Part shown: positions 1 through 11,536 of the stretch, piece by piece
How the letters are laid out: each line of letters opens with the position of its first letter
How positions within the stretch are numbered: position 1 is the stretch's first letter
NCBI RefSeq assembly: GCF_022965805.1
Contig: NW_027330892.1
Span: 1-64,000 of the forward strand
Direction of reading: 5' to 3'
DNA length: 64,000 nt
Source of the DNA: Primulina eburnea
Lineage: Eukaryota > Streptophyta > Magnoliopsida > Lamiales > Gesneriaceae
Translations under genes and position numbers: made by a program
The notes under the pieces: model-generated
What the model was told of the DNA's origin: nothing
The model's input: only the letters and a program-made list of their open reading frames with translations
Databases searched by the model: none

Positions 1-3000
1 ACTAAAATAGAATCCCTCCTCTTCTTAGCCAGGCCACCCCAAACTAATTCCATAGAAATGTCAATGCCCAGTTTCCTTTTAGAATAACACGCAAAAGGTG
101 TTCCCAAAGTTCTATGGACAACTTCAGTTTGTCCATCTGTTTGAGGATGACAAGTAGTAGAAAACAACAATTTTGTGCCAAGTTTAGCTCATAAAGTCTT
201 CCAAAAGTAACTCAAGAATTTAACATCGCGACCAGAATCAATAGTCCTAGGCATGCCATGCAACCTAACGACTTCTCTAAAGAACAAATCCGCAATGTTT
301 GAAGCATCATCGTTTTATGACAAGCTATAAAATGTGCCATCTTAGAAAATCTATCCACAATAACAAAAATAGAATCCCTCCTCTTCTTAGGCCTAGGCAA
401 CCCCAAACTAAAGTCCATAGAAATGTCAATCCAAGTCCTTTTAAGAATAGCACGAAAAAGTGTTCCTAAAGTTCTATTGACAACTTCGTTTGTCCATCTG
501 TTTGAGAATGACAAGTAGTAGAAAACAACAATTTTGTGCCAAGTTTAGCCCGTAAATTATTCCAAAAGTAACTCAAAAATTTAACATTGCGACGAGAAAC
601 AATAGTCCTAGGCATGCCATGCAACCTAGCGACTTCTCTAAAGAACAAATCCACAATGTTTGAAGCATCATCGGTTTCATGACAAGCTATAAAATGTGCC
701 ATCTTAGAGAATCTATCCACAACTACAAAAATAGAATCCATCCTCTTCTTAGGCCTAGGCAACCCCAAACTAAAGTCCATAGAAATGTCAATCCAAGTTC
801 TTTTAAGAATAGCACGCAAAACGTATTACCAAAGTTTTATTGACAACTTCAGTTTGTCCATCTGTTTGAGGATGACAAGTAGTAGAAAACAACAATTTTG
901 TGCCAAGTTTAGCCCATAAATTATTCCAAAAGTAACTCAAAAATTTAACATTGCGACGAGAAACAATAGTCCTAGGCATGCCATGCAACCTAGCGACTTC
1001 TCTAAAGAACAAATCCGTAATGTTTGAAGCATCATCGGTTTCATGACAAGCTATAAAATGTGCCATCTTAGAGAATCTATCCACAACTAACAAATATAGA
1101 ATCCCTCTTCTTCTTAGGCCTAGGCAACTCCAAACTAAAGTCCATAGAAATGTCAATCCAAGTTCCTTTTAAGAATAGCACGCAAAAGTGTTCCTAAAGT
1201 TCTATTGACAACTTCAGTTTGTCCATCCGTTTGAGGATGACAGTAGTAGAAAACAACAATTTGTGCCAAGTTTAGCCCATAAATTATTCCAAAAGTAACT
1301 CAAAAATCTAACATTGCGACGAGAAACAATAGTCCTAGGCATGCCATGCAACCTAGCGACTTCTCTAAAGAACAAATCCGCAATGTTTGAAGCATCATCG
1401 CTTTTATGACAAGCTATAAAATGTGCCATCTTAGAGAATCTATCCACAATAACCCCAAAATAAAGTCCATAGAAATGTCAATCCAAGTTCTTTTTAAGAA
1501 TAGCACGCAAAAGTGTTCCCAAAGATATATTGACAACTTCAGTTTGTCCATCCGTTTGAGGATGACAAGTAGTAGAAAACAACAATTTTGTGCCAAGTTC
1601 AGCCCATAAAGTCTTCCAAAAGTAACTCAAAAATTTAACATTGCGACGAGAAACAATAGTCCTAGGCATGCCATGCAACCTAGCGACTTCTCTAAAGAAC
1701 AAATCCGTAATGTTTGAAGCATCATCGGTTTCATGACAAGCTATAAAATGTGCCATCTTAGAGAATCTATCCACAACTACAAAAATAGAATCCCTCCTCT
1801 TCTTAGGCCTAGGCAACTCCAAAATAAAGTCCAGAGAAATGTCAATCCAAGTTCTTTTTAAGAATAGCACGCAAAAGTGTTCCCAAAGTTCTATTGAAAA
1901 CTTTAGTTTGTCCATCCGTTTGAGGATGACAAGTAGTAGAAAACAACAATTTGTGCCAAGTTTAGCCCATAAATTATTCCAAAAGTAACTCAAAAATCTA
2001 ACATTGCGACGAGAAACAATAGTCCTAGGCATGCAACCTAGCGACTTCTCTAAAGAACAAATCCGCAATGTTTGAAGCATCATCGGTTTTATGACAAGCT
2101 ATAAAATGTGCCATCTTAGAGAATCTATCCACAACTAACCCCAAAATAAAGTCCATAGAAATGTCAATCCAAGTTCTTTTTAAGAATAGCACGCAAAAGT
2201 GTTCCCAAAGTATATTGACAACTTCAGTTTGTCCATCCGTTTGAGGATGACAAGTAGTAGAAAACAACAATTTTGTGCCAAGTACAGCCCATAAAGTCTT
2301 CCAAAAGTAACTCAAAAATTTAACATTGCGACGAGAAACAATAGTCCTAGGCATGCCATGCAACCTAGCGACTTCTCTAAAGAACAAATCCGTAATGTTT
2401 GAAGCATCATCGGTTTCATGACAAGCTATAAAATGTGCCATCTTAGAGAATCTATCCACAACTACAAAAATAGAATCCCTCCTCTTCTTAGGCCTAGGCA
2501 ACCCCAAATAAAGTCCCTAGAAATGTCAATCCAAGTTATTTTTAAAAATAGCACGCAAAGTTGTTCCCAAAGTTCAATTGACAACTTCAGTTTGTCCATC
2601 AGTTTGAGGATGACAGTAGTAGAAAACAACAATTTTATGCCAAGTTCAGCCCATAAAGTCTTCCAAAAGTAACTCAGAATTTAACATCGCGAACAGAATC
2701 AATAGTCCTAGGCATGCCAAGCAACCTAGCGACTTCTCTAAAGAAAAAATCCGCAATGTTTGAAGCAACATCGGTTTTATGACAAGCTATAAAATGTGCC
2801 ATCTTAGAGAATATATCCACAAAAACAAAAATAGAATCCCTCCCTTTCTTTGTCCTAGGCACCTCAAAATAAAGTCCATAGAAATGTCAATCCAAGTTCT
2901 TTTTAAGAATAGCACGCAAAGGTGTTCCAAAGTTCTATTGACAACTTCGGTTTGTCCATCAGTTTGAGGATGACAAGTAGTAGAAAACAACAATTTTGTG

Positions 3001-3717
3001 CCAAGTTCAGCCATAAAGTCTTCCAAAAGTAACTCAAGAATTTAACATCGCGACCAGAAACAATAGTCCTAGGCATGCCAAGCAACCTAGCGACTTCTCT
3101 AAAGAACAAATCCGCAATGTTTGAAGCATCATCGGTTTTATGACAAGGTATAAAATGTGCATCTTAGAGAATCTATCCACAACAACAAAAATAGAATCCC
3201 TCCCCTTCTTAGTCCTAGGCAACCCCAAAATAAAGTCCATAGAATTGTCAATCCAAGTTCTTTTTAGAATAGCACGCAAAGGTGTTCTCATAGTTCCAAT
3301 GACAACCTTCAGTTTGTCCATCCGTTTGAGGATGACAAGTAGTAGAAAACAACAATTTTGTGCCAAGTTTAGCCATAAATTATTCCAAAAGTAACTCAAA
3401 AATTTAACATTGCGACGAGAAACAATAGTCCTAGGCATGCCAAGCAACCTAGCGTCTTCTCTAAAGAACAATCCGCAATATTTGAAGCATCATCGGTTTT
3501 ATGACAAGCTATAAAATGTGCCATCTTAAAAAATTTATCCACAACAACCCCAAAATAAAGTCCATAGAAATGTCAATCCAAGTTCTTTTTAAGAATAGCA
3601 CGCACAAGTGTTCCCAAAGTTATATTGACAACTTCAGTTTGTCCATCCGTTTGAGGATGACAAGTAGTAGAAAACAACAATTTTGTGCCAAGTTCAGCCC
3701 ATAAAGTCTTCCAAAAG
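1..3717 (-). repeat. Integrase-derived satellite array, left block
   Basis: About 11 head-to-tail monomers, mostly near 364 bp, with shorter ones of about 327 bp. The plus strand repeats phrases such as gtcaatccaagtt, caacttcagtttgtccatc and cctaggcatgcca. Translated on the minus strand, a monomer reads like a Ty3/gypsy integrase catalytic core: SMDF, then [39 protein letters not shown], and [15 protein letters not shown]. Short open frames of 60-200 codons exist because monomers are similar, but they cross junctions out of frame and are not credible proteins. Short 37-bp-deletion monomers are visible near 1448, 2131 and 3540. The block starts before the window and is cut at 3717 by the LTR of element A. 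The array resumes at 14480. Confidence 0.95.
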
Positions 3718-5323
3718 TGTGACACCCGATCCTCTTTTAAAATAAATACGCAGCGGAAATAAAATTTTCTCTTTAAAATATACGGAAGGAGTTTCAAAAT
3801 ACATTTCATCAAATATCTTTACAAAATAAATACATGATCATTTAAATGACATAACAAAAACAAAACATCATTCCTATGATCATGCCAAAATCCTCCTTCC
3901 AACGGTGTATGCATATGACCCCCGATCTACAGTCAACGTCCCGAGGCACCACTCTGATCTGCATCACATGAAAATAACTGAAATGAGAATAAATCTCAGC
4001 AAGTGGAACTCTTACATAGCAATGATACATAGTATACTCTGTAAAACATGGCTTTTAAATCATAAATACCATCGACTCTGAAACATGAATAACGTAGCAA
4101 TAACTGTAGCAATAGCAATGGCAATAGATAGCAATACGATGGTATTCTCTTTTCTATGGTTGGATTGATATCAATAGTATCTGTAACTGTGGTTGCCAAT
4201 ATCCCATCGATATAAATCGATAACTGTGAGGGGATAAAAGCCTATGGTCGATGATCATCTAATTGCATGCAATGCTCTGACTATGATTAATCAATCCAAT
4301 AAAAACATTTGAACTCTGAATAGCATTTAAAGCCGTCGTTTCGCAATCTCATAATATCTCTTGTATTCCCTTTTTAACAATAGTGAGACATACAATGCCT
4401 CCAATAGATAATCAATGAAATCAATACATAACAATGGATCAATGGAAGGGAATAACACTTTAAAACCTTTAAAACACAATACATATAATATCATGTGAGC
4501 AAAGGGATGAAATTCCACTTACAAACCACAACAAACACCTCAACTTAGTTCTTGATCACCACCTACAACAAATAATCCACAAATAACACCAATATCAACT
4601 AAATATCCAAGATTACAAGCTAAATAATCCATAAATCCACATAAACAACCAACCTAAACAACTCTTAATTTACAACCTTAACAGAATCGCACCAAAAACT
4701 TACCCAAGCTTCCTAGCACCAAGGAGAACGTCGAACTCAAGTCGAAATTCCAAACAAACGCTTGAATCGAAGATAGGAAGTGAAAGAAATGACCAAAAAC
4801 CCTAGAAATGGAGAGAAAAGTCGAGAATGGAGGAGAAAAGAAAGGGAAAGTATGGCCAACCACTCCAAAAAGTAGCTTAAAAACTCGCCCATACCTTCAC
4901 CGCGGGTGCGCCAACACAAGGACCGCGGGTGCGCAAAGGCTACGGCATCTCAAAAAAATCTGGAACTCGAACAGCGCGGGTGCGGCACTGCAAACAGCGC
5001 GGGTGCGGTCTCCACCGCAGGGGCGGTCTCTACATCACCGCGGGTGCGGTGTGCTCACGGCATTCCAACTCCAAAACAGCACAGTACACCGCGGGGGCAC
5101 TCCAGTTAAGAGCGCGGGTGCACTCAAGCCACGGCCAAGCACTATTCCCATGCAACTAGAATCGATCCGAAACTCTGAAACGAACAACCAACATCAACTA
5201 ACCCCTCAAGACAATAAAACTAACAATACTATAGCCCAAAAATACAACTCTGAACATCTAATCAAATATCCCAAATAACAAACGAAACTTAAATCGTACC
5301 GTACACTGGGCTCGGCTATTACA
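3718..5323 (-). repeat. 3' LTR of element A
   Basis: 1606 bp, bounded on the plus strand by tgtgacaccc at 3718 and ggctattaca at 5323. It is repeated at 9931-11536 with an offset of exactly 6213. The inner side is followed by a C-rich run, the complement of the polypurine tract. It holds a GC-rich hairpin cluster at 4899-5124. Open frames of 60-156 codons inside the LTR are chance products of the GC-rich repeats. No convincing TATA box was found; the AT-rich stretch around 4866-4885 (minus strand) is a weak candidate. Confidence 0.93.
4899..5124. other. Eight-copy GC-rich mini-hairpin cassette in element A LTR
   Basis: Eight copies of a motif close to CACCGCGGGTGCGGTG start near 4899, 4922, 4973, 4996, 5013, 5036, 5087 and 5111. 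The best copies are inverted repeats, CACCGC/GCGGTG around a GGGT tetraloop. Spacing is 23, 51, 23, 17, 23, 51, 24 bp. The same cassette with almost the same spacing is at 49097-49325 in the otherwise different LTR of element B, and an identical copy of this one is at 11112-11337. Function unknown. Confidence 0.85.
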
Positions 5324-5340
5324 ATCTCCCCCCCTTAAGG
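5324..5340 (-). promoter_or_regulatory. Polypurine tract of element A
   Basis: On the minus strand the run AAGGGGGGGAGAT abuts the first base of the 3' LTR (TGTAATAGCC). This is the expected primer for plus-strand DNA synthesis by reverse transcriptase and fixes the inner LTR boundary at 5323. Confidence 0.85.
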
Positions 5341-5341
5341 G

Positions 5342-5359
5342 AATTTCGTCCGCGAAATT
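5342..5359 (-). other. PPT-adjacent 7-bp-stem hairpin of element A
   Basis: AATTTCG-TCCG-CGAAATT is a perfect 7-bp inverted repeat with a 4-nt loop, directly upstream (element sense) of the polypurine tract and just after the pol stop codon. Elements B (50891-50908) and C (61469-61486) have the same structure with different stem bases. The identical copy in the second A unit is at 11555-11572. Confidence 0.8.
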
Positions 5360-5363
5360 GACG

Positions 5364-8300
5364 TCACGGCACGAACAACTCAGGATACTTCTCTCTCATC
5401 TCATCCTCTGGTTCCCACGTAGCCTCCTCTAACAAATGGTTCCTCCAAAGAACTTTGACAATGCCGATCTCTTTGTTCCTCAGAACTCTAACTGTGCGAT
5501 CCAAAATCTGAATCGGAATCTCTTGATATGTCAAATTCGGCGTCAAGTCCAATGGCTCATGGCGTAGAACATGGGAAGGATCTGCAACATACTTCCTGAG
5601 CATCGAAACGTGAAACACATTATGAACTCTGTCAAGATCTGGAGGTAGGGCTAATCTGTAGGCTCTGTCACCAACTCTGTCCAAAATCTCGAATGGACCA
5701 ATAAATCTAGGACTCAACTTGCCCTTCTTGCCAAATCTCATCACACCCTTGAGAGGTGCTATCTTCAGAAACACGTGGTCGCCAATCTCGAACTGCAAAG
5801 GTCTGCGACGAACATCTGCATAGCTCTTCTGTCTGGACTGGGCAGTCTTCATCCTTTCTCTGATAACAGCAACAACATCAGCAGTCTGCTGGACCAACTC
5901 TGGTCCCAACATCTTCCTCTCACCAACCTCGTCCCAATACAAGGGAGACCTGCACTTCCTGCCATAAAGTGCCTCATACGGTGCCATGCCAATCGTCGCC
6001 TGGTAGCTATTATTATAAGTGAACTCAGCCAAAGGCAACAAAGAATCCCAGCTACCTGGAAAGTCTATAGTACACGCTCTGAGCATATCCACAAGAATCT
6101 GAATGACTCTCTCTGACTGACCATCACTCTGAGGATGATAGGCTGTACTGAACGCTAATCGCGAACTCATAGCTCTGTGCAAACTCTTCCAAAACTCTGA
6201 AGTAAATCTGGGGTCACGATCAGACACGATCGACACAGGAACACCATGAAGTCTAACAATCTCTGCTATGTAGTCCTCGGCATACTGGTTCATCGAATAC
6301 GTCGTCTTGACTGGAAGAAAGTGCGCTGACTTAGTCAATCGATCAACGATAACCCAAATAGAATTGAAACCTCTCCGCACTCTGGGAAGACCAGTCACGA
6401 AATCCATCGCAATATGCTCCCACTTCCACTGAGGAATCGGCAACGACAACAATGTCCCAGCAGGTCTCTGGTGCTCAATCTTCACCTGCTGACAAGTAAG
6501 GCACTGAGAAATGAACACGGCAACATCCTTCTTCATACCTGGCCACCAGTAGAGTCGACGAAGATCCTGATACATCTTCGTACTGCCTGGATGAATCGAA
6601 TACGGCGCGGTATGAGCCTCTGTCAGAATATCTCTACGAATATCGTCGCCAGAAGGAACACAAATACGACCTCTGAAAGTCACCAAACCATCACCATTCA
6701 AGGCAAACTCTGAATTACCTCTAATCTCTGCTCTATCTCTCAACTCTGTCAACTGAACATCAGTCGACTGCTCTCTACGAATCCTGTCCGTCAATGAAGA
6801 TCGAATAACTAACGCTGAAAGACGAGCAATGGTGCCTGGAATCACCAGATCAATATCCTCTCTCTGCAAATCCATCAGTAACGGTCTCTGAATCAAAGAA
6901 CTCAATGAAACACTCGACTTGCGGCTTAAAGCATCAGCCACAACATTCGCCTTCCCTGGGTGATAACTGATAGTCACATCGTAATCTTTGACCAGCTCTA
7001 ACCACCTCCTCTGCCGCATATTGAGCTCTTTCTGCGAGAACAGATACTTCAAACTCTTGTGGTCTGTGAAGATCTCACACTTTTCGCCATACAGATAATG
7101 TCTCCAAATCTTAAGGGCGAAAACCACAGCTGCTAGCTCCAAATCGTGCGTCGGATAATTCTTCTCATAATCCTTCAACTGGCGAGAAGCATAGGCAATG
7201 ACCTTACCTCTCTGCATCAACACTGCACCGAGACCCTTCTTCGACGCATCGGTAAAGACCACAAAATCCTCTGAACCACTGGGCAATGCGAGAATAGGAG
7301 CTGACGTCAATCTATCCTTCAACTCCTGAAATGCACTCTGGCAATCTATAGACCACTCGAACTTCACAGTCTTCCTTGTCAGATTGGACAATGGCAGGGC
7401 AATCTTGGAAAAATCCGAAATAAAACGACGATAATAACCCGCCAAACCAAGGAAACTGCGTACCTCTGAAACAGTCGTAGGAATAGGCCACTTCTGAATC
7501 GCCTCTATCTTCATCGGATCAACAGCAATGCCATCCCTCGAAACGACATGGCCTAGAAAAGAAATCTGATCCAGCCAAAACTCACACTTCTTCAACTTAG
7601 CAAACAACCTCCGCTCTCTCAGCAACTGGAGAACAACTCTGAGATGCTCTGAATGAAGCTCTCTGGTCTTGGAATAGATCAATATATCGTCGATAAAGAC
7701 AATGACGAAGCTATCCAAATACGGCTTGAACACACGGTTCATCAGGTCCATGAAAACAGAAGGGGCATTGGTCAAACCAAAAGACATCACGAGAAACTCA
7801 TAGTGACCATACCTGGTCCTGAAAGCCGTCTTAGGGATATCAGACTCCCTAACCTTCAACTGATAGTAGCCAGACCGAAGATCAATCTTCGAGAAAACAG
7901 TGGCACCCTGGAGTTGGTCAAATAGATCGTCAATCCGTGGCAACGGATACTTGTTCTTGATCGTCACTTTGTTGAGCTCTCTGTAATCGATACACAGACG
8001 CAAAGACCCGTCCTTCTTCTTAACAAATAGAACCGGAGCTCCCCAAGGCGAAGAACTCGGACGAATAAAACCCTTATCTAGAAGATCCTGCAACTGCGTC
8101 TTCAACTCTTTCATCTCGGTAGGAGCCATCCTATACGGAGCCTTAGAAATAGGAACCGTACCTGGAGCAAGATCAATAACAAACTCTACATCCCTATCCG
8201 GCGGCAAACCCGGAACGTCATCCTCAAACACATCCGCAAACTCCCTCACCACATCAATATCATCAATATTCAACTTAATCAGTCTATCCATATCCACAAC

Positions 8301-9794
8301 AGATGCCAGAAAAACATCACAACCTCTACACAATAGCCTCTCAGCACCAAGACACGAAATAAAAGGAAGGACCAGCGAAGTACCTGAGCTGGCGAGAACT
8401 CCTCCCTGGTCACCATCTGCAAAAGTCACCGTCTTAGCAACGCAATCAATAACAGCACGATAGGTCGACAGCCAATCCATGCCAAGAATAACATCAAAGG
8501 CAACCATCGGGATCACAATCAAATCAGCAAAGACCTCTCGATCAACAAAACGAACGGGGCACGCATACACTATGGAAGTCGGGCACAAAACATCTCCCGA
8601 AGGCAAAACAACACTAAGCTGAAGGGGAATAACAGAAGGAACTATACCCAAAGATCTCAAAAACAATTCAGACATAAAAGAATGAGTAGCACCAGTATCA
8701 ATCAAAGTAGTAGCTACTCTGCCTGAAATCAAAATGGAACTAGAGATTACAGAAGAATTACGATTAATACCTTCCTTAGTCATCGAAAAGATACGACCCT
8801 GCACCTTCTCCTGGCTAGCTCCCCTAGGACAATCTCTGGAAATATGGCCTGGCATGCCACAACGATAGCAAGAACGAGTGCCAAATCTACACTCTCCACG
8901 ATGGGGTCTGCTACACTTGGGACACAAAGATCTCTCAGAATCAGACGGAGCAACTGGCACTGACGGTGGCCTAGGACTCTGATCCACCTTGCCCTTCCCC
9001 TTGAATCGATCTCTGCCACGCTGGCCTGAACTCTGGCCTCTTTGAACATTAGCCTGGTGCCTCGCCTGTCTCTCCCTGGCGATATCCTTCTCGTCCTGCT
9101 CTGCTAGCAACGCCTTGGACACAATCTCCTTGAAAGTCACAGCCTTGGACATATTGATATCACGCCTGATCTCCGCTCTAAGGCCTCGAATGAAGTGAGC
9201 ACTTTTATCTTTATCACTGGTAGCAATGTACGGAGCAAAAAGGCAACCCTCCTCGAACTTGAGAATATACTCGTCCACATTCAAGCTCCCCTGACGAAGC
9301 TCCAAGAACTCTGTGACCTTCCTCGCTCGCAGTGCATCAGGAAAGTACTTGTCGTAGAAAAGCTCAGTAAACTCAGACCACTTCAAAGTAGAAACATCAA
9401 TGCCAACCTTGGTCGCATTCCACCACAAACGTGCAGCTTTAACCAGCATGAAAACAGCACAACTGATACGGTCTCTGTCCTCATAGTGGAGATGATCAAA
9501 AATCGCCTCCAAAGCCTTGACCCACTCTACTGCAGCTAAAGGATCGGAGCTGCCTGGAAACTCGGGTGGATCCATCCTCTTAAACGCAGAAAAGATAGCA
9601 TCAGAACCAACTGCTACTGGAGCAACCTGCCCCCTACCTTGGTCTCTGCCCTGGCCTGCTCCTTGCAGTCTAAGCAACTGCTGGATCTGCTCACTGTGAA
9701 CCTTAGCCTGCTCCTTCAGTAACTTGCCGAACTCGTCGACAACTCTCGAGGACGAACTATCCTCCCCCTCTGACGCCTTACGCTTAGGAGGCAT
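5364..9794 (-). CDS. Gag-pol polyprotein, intact, element A
   Basis: A single 1476-codon frame with all parts of a Ty3/gypsy polyprotein. Retrotransposon gag domain at about 70-230, CCHC zinc knuckle [14 protein letters not shown] at 309-322 (a degenerate CX2C..H..C lies just before it at 291-302). Aspartic protease DTGA at 366-369. Reverse transcriptase at about 555-760 with [10 protein letters not shown] (Asp pair 702-703). RNase H carboxylates D849, E886, D911 and D954. Integrase zinc-binding H1061, H1068, C1098, C1101; core D1131, D1192, E1228 (35 residues between the last two); GPF motif 1366-1368; chromodomain-like tail about 1424-1473. No stop, frameshift or missing catalytic residue was seen. 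The ATG at 9794 lies about 120 bp after the primer site. The product should be a capsid protein plus the enzymes that copy and integrate the element. Expression cannot be judged from sequence, and methylation silencing is likely in this setting. Confidence 0.97.
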   Translation of the reverse strand: MPPKRKASEGEDSSSSRVVDEFGKLLKEQAKVHSEQIQQLLRLQGAGQGRDQGRGQVAPVAVGSDAIFSAFKRMDPPEFPGSSDPLAAVEWVKALEAIFDHLHYEDRDRISCAVFMLVKAARLWWNATKVGIDVSTLKWSEFTELFYDKYFPDALRARKVTEFLELRQGSLNVDEYILKFEEGCLFAPYIATSDKDKSAHFIRGLRAEIRRDINMSKAVTFKEIVSKALLAEQDEKDIARERQARHQANVQRGQSSGQRGRDRFKGKGKVDQSPRPPSVPVAPSDSERSLCPKCSRPHRGECRFGTRSCYRCGMPGHISRDCPRGASQEKVQGRIFSMTKEGINRNSSVISSSILISGRVATTLIDTGATHSFMSELFLRSLGIVPSVIPLQLSVVLPSGDVLCPTSIVYACPVRFVDREVFADLIVIPMVAFDVILGMDWLSTYRAVIDCVAKTVTFADGDQGGVLASSGTSLVLPFISCLGAERLLCRGCDVFLASVVDMDRLIKLNIDDIDVVREFADVFEDDVPGLPPDRDVEFVIDLAPGTVPISKAPYRMAPTEMKELKTQLQDLLDKGFIRPSSSPWGAPVLFVKKKDGSLRLCIDYRELNKVTIKNKYPLPRIDDLFDQLQGATVFSKIDLRSGYYQLKVRESDIPKTAFRTRYGHYEFLVMSFGLTNAPSVFMDLMNRVFKPYLDSFVIVFIDDILIYSKTRELHSEHLRVVLQLLRERRLFAKLKKCEFWLDQISFLGHVVSRDGIAVDPMKIEAIQKWPIPTTVSEVRSFLGLAGYYRRFISDFSKIALPLSNLTRKTVKFEWSIDCQSAFQELKDRLTSAPILALPSGSEDFVVFTDASKKGLGAVLMQRGKVIAYASRQLKDYEKNYPTHDLELAAVVFALKIWRHYLYGEKCEIFTDHKSLKYLFSQKELNMRQRRWLELVKDYDVTISYHPGKANVVADALSRKSSVSLSSLIQRPLLMDLQREDIDLVIPGTIARLSALVIRSSLTDRIRREQSTDVQLTELRDRAEIRGNSEFALNGDGLVTFRGRICVPSGDDIRRDILTEAHTAPYSIHPGSTKMYQDLRRLYWWPGMKKDVAVFISQCLTCQQVKIEHQRPAGTLLSLPIPQWKWEHIAMDFVTGLPRVRRGFNSIWVIVDRLTKSAHFLPVKTTYSMNQYAEDYIAEIVRLHGVPVSIVSDRDPRFTSEFWKSLHRAMSSRLAFSTAYHPQSDGQSERVIQILVDMLRACTIDFPGSWDSLLPLAEFTYNNSYQATIGMAPYEALYGRKCRSPLYWDEVGERKMLGPELVQQTADVVAVIRERMKTAQSRQKSYADVRRRPLQFEIGDHVFLKIAPLKGVMRFGKKGKLSPRFIGPFEILDRVGDRAYRLALPPDLDRVHNVFHVSMLRKYVADPSHVLRHEPLDLTPNLTYQEIPIQILDRTVRVLRNKEIGIVKVLWRNHLLEEATWEPEDEMREKYPELFVP

Positions 9795-9913
9795 CCTCTA
9801 CTCTACAATGCTCACAAGATACCAATCAATACATAACAATAGATAGATGCAAAGAAAACATACCCGGACAGTTGAAAGTAGACGAAGTCATATGCATTGG
9901 TCCGAAGAACACC
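9795..9913 (-). other. Leader of element A
   Basis: Untranslated stretch between the primer binding site and the gag ATG. It has no open frame worth noting and no further structure that I could see. Confidence 0.7.
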
Positions 9914-9925
9914 GCTCTGATACCA
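9914..9925 (-). promoter_or_regulatory. tRNA-iMet primer binding site, element A
   Basis: The minus strand reads TGGTATCAGAGC, complementary to the 3' end of plant initiator methionine tRNA, five bases inside the 5' LTR end (GGGTGTCACA then TTTAG). This is the standard primer for minus-strand DNA synthesis in many plant Ty3/gypsy elements. Confidence 0.92.
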
Positions 9926-9930
9926 CTAAA

Positions 9931-11536
9931 TGTGACACCCGATCCTCTTTTAAAATAAATACGCAGCGGAAATAAAATTTTCTCTTTAAAATATACGGAA
10001 GGAGTTTCAAAATACATTTCATCAAATATCTTTACAAAATAAATACATGATCATTTAAATGACATAACAAAAACAAAACATCATTCCTATGATCATGCCA
10101 AAATCCTCCTTCCAACGGTGTATGCATATGACCCCCGATCTACAGTCAACGTCCCGAGGCACCACTCTGATCTGCATCACATGAAAATAACTGAAATGAG
10201 AATAAATCTCAGCAAGTGGAACTCTTACATAGCAATGATACATAGTATACTCTGTAAAACATGGCTTTTAAATCATAAATACCATCGACTCTGAAACATG
10301 AATAACGTAGCAATAACTGTAGCAATAGCAATGGCAATAGATAGCAATACGATGGTATTCTCTTTTCTATGGTTGGATTGATATCAATAGTATCTGTAAC
10401 TGTGGTTGCCAATATCCCATCGATATAAATCGATAACTGTGAGGGGATAAAAGCCTATGGTCGATGATCATCTAATTGCATGCAATGCTCTGACTATGAT
10501 TAATCAATCCAATAAAAACATTTGAACTCTGAATAGCATTTAAAGCCGTCGTTTCGCAATCTCATAATATCTCTTGTATTCCCTTTTTAACAATAGTGAG
10601 ACATACAATGCCTCCAATAGATAATCAATGAAATCAATACATAACAATGGATCAATGGAAGGGAATAACACTTTAAAACCTTTAAAACACAATACATATA
10701 ATATCATGTGAGCAAAGGGATGAAATTCCACTTACAAACCACAACAAACACCTCAACTTAGTTCTTGATCACCACCTACAACAAATAATCCACAAATAAC
10801 ACCAATATCAACTAAATATCCAAGATTACAAGCTAAATAATCCATAAATCCACATAAACAACCAACCTAAACAACTCTTAATTTACAACCTTAACAGAAT
10901 CGCACCAAAAACTTACCCAAGCTTCCTAGCACCAAGGAGAACGTCGAACTCAAGTCGAAATTCCAAACAAACGCTTGAATCGAAGATAGGAAGTGAAAGA
11001 AATGACCAAAAACCCTAGAAATGGAGAGAAAAGTCGAGAATGGAGGAGAAAAGAAAGGGAAAGTATGGCCAACCACTCCAAAAAGTAGCTTAAAAACTCG
11101 CCCATACCTTCACCGCGGGTGCGCCAACACAAGGACCGCGGGTGCGCAAAGGCTACGGCATCTCAAAAAAATCTGGAACTCGAACAGCGCGGGTGCGGCA
11201 CTGCAAACAGCGCGGGTGCGGTCTCCACCGCAGGGGCGGTCTCTACATCACCGCGGGTGCGGTGTGCTCACGGCATTCCAACTCCAAAACAGCACAGTAC
11301 ACCGCGGGGGCACTCCAGTTAAGAGCGCGGGTGCACTCAAGCCACGGCCAAGCACTATTCCCATGCAACTAGAATCGATCCGAAACTCTGAAACGAACAA
11401 CCAACATCAACTAACCCCTCAAGACAATAAAACTAACAATACTATAGCCCAAAAATACAACTCTGAACATCTAATCAAATATCCCAAATAACAAACGAAA
11501 CTTAAATCGTACCGTACACTGGGCTCGGCTATTACA
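9931..11536 (-). repeat. 5' LTR of element A, shared with truncated second copy
   Basis: 1606 bp, indistinguishable by eye from 3718-5323. It is the 5' LTR of the intact internal region at 5324-9930. At the same time it is joined on its other side to the PPT end of a second, truncated internal region, so it also serves as that copy's 3' LTR. Its GC-rich hairpin cassette lies at 11112-11337. Confidence 0.93.

Larger units (their letters stand above)
3718..11536 (-). mobile_element. Element A: complete Ty3/gypsy chromovirus with two LTRs
   Basis: Minus-strand LTR retrotransposon of 7819 bp: 5' LTR 9931-11536, primer site 9914-9925, gag-pol 5364-9794, polypurine tract about 5324-5340, 3' LTR 3718-5323. 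LTRs read TGTAATAGCC...GGGTGTCACA in the element's sense, with the usual TG/CA ends. I found no difference between the two LTRs, and gag-pol is open end to end, so this copy is young and could be autonomous. The order RT-RNaseH-integrase is that of Ty3/gypsy. The C-terminal tail ([20 protein letters not shown]) resembles the chromodomain-like tail of the Tekay/Del chromovirus group. It sits inside the satellite. The base pairs left of 3718 are aaaag, but no matching duplication follows 11536 because a second internal region begins there. Confidence 0.95.

Noticed and set aside
4899..5124. Regularly spaced short repeats suggestive of a CRISPR array
   Set aside because: Spacing alternates 17-51 bp, spacers are short and unequal, the repeats are palindromic and inside a eukaryotic LTR, and there are no cas genes.
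4808..5278. 156-codon plus-strand frame in the LTR of element A (again at 11021-11491)
   Set aside because: Composed of translated GC-rich hairpin repeats (RGCG, AGAV), antisense to the element, with no domain. A chance frame.
5775..9699. Plus-strand frames of 60-114 codons opposite element A gag-pol
   Set aside because: Shadow frames of a real gene on the other strand, repeated with the 6213-bp copy.
9911..9926. tRNA gene fragment (initiator Met)
   Set aside because: Only the 12-nt complement of a tRNA 3' end is present. It is the primer binding site, not a tRNA gene.
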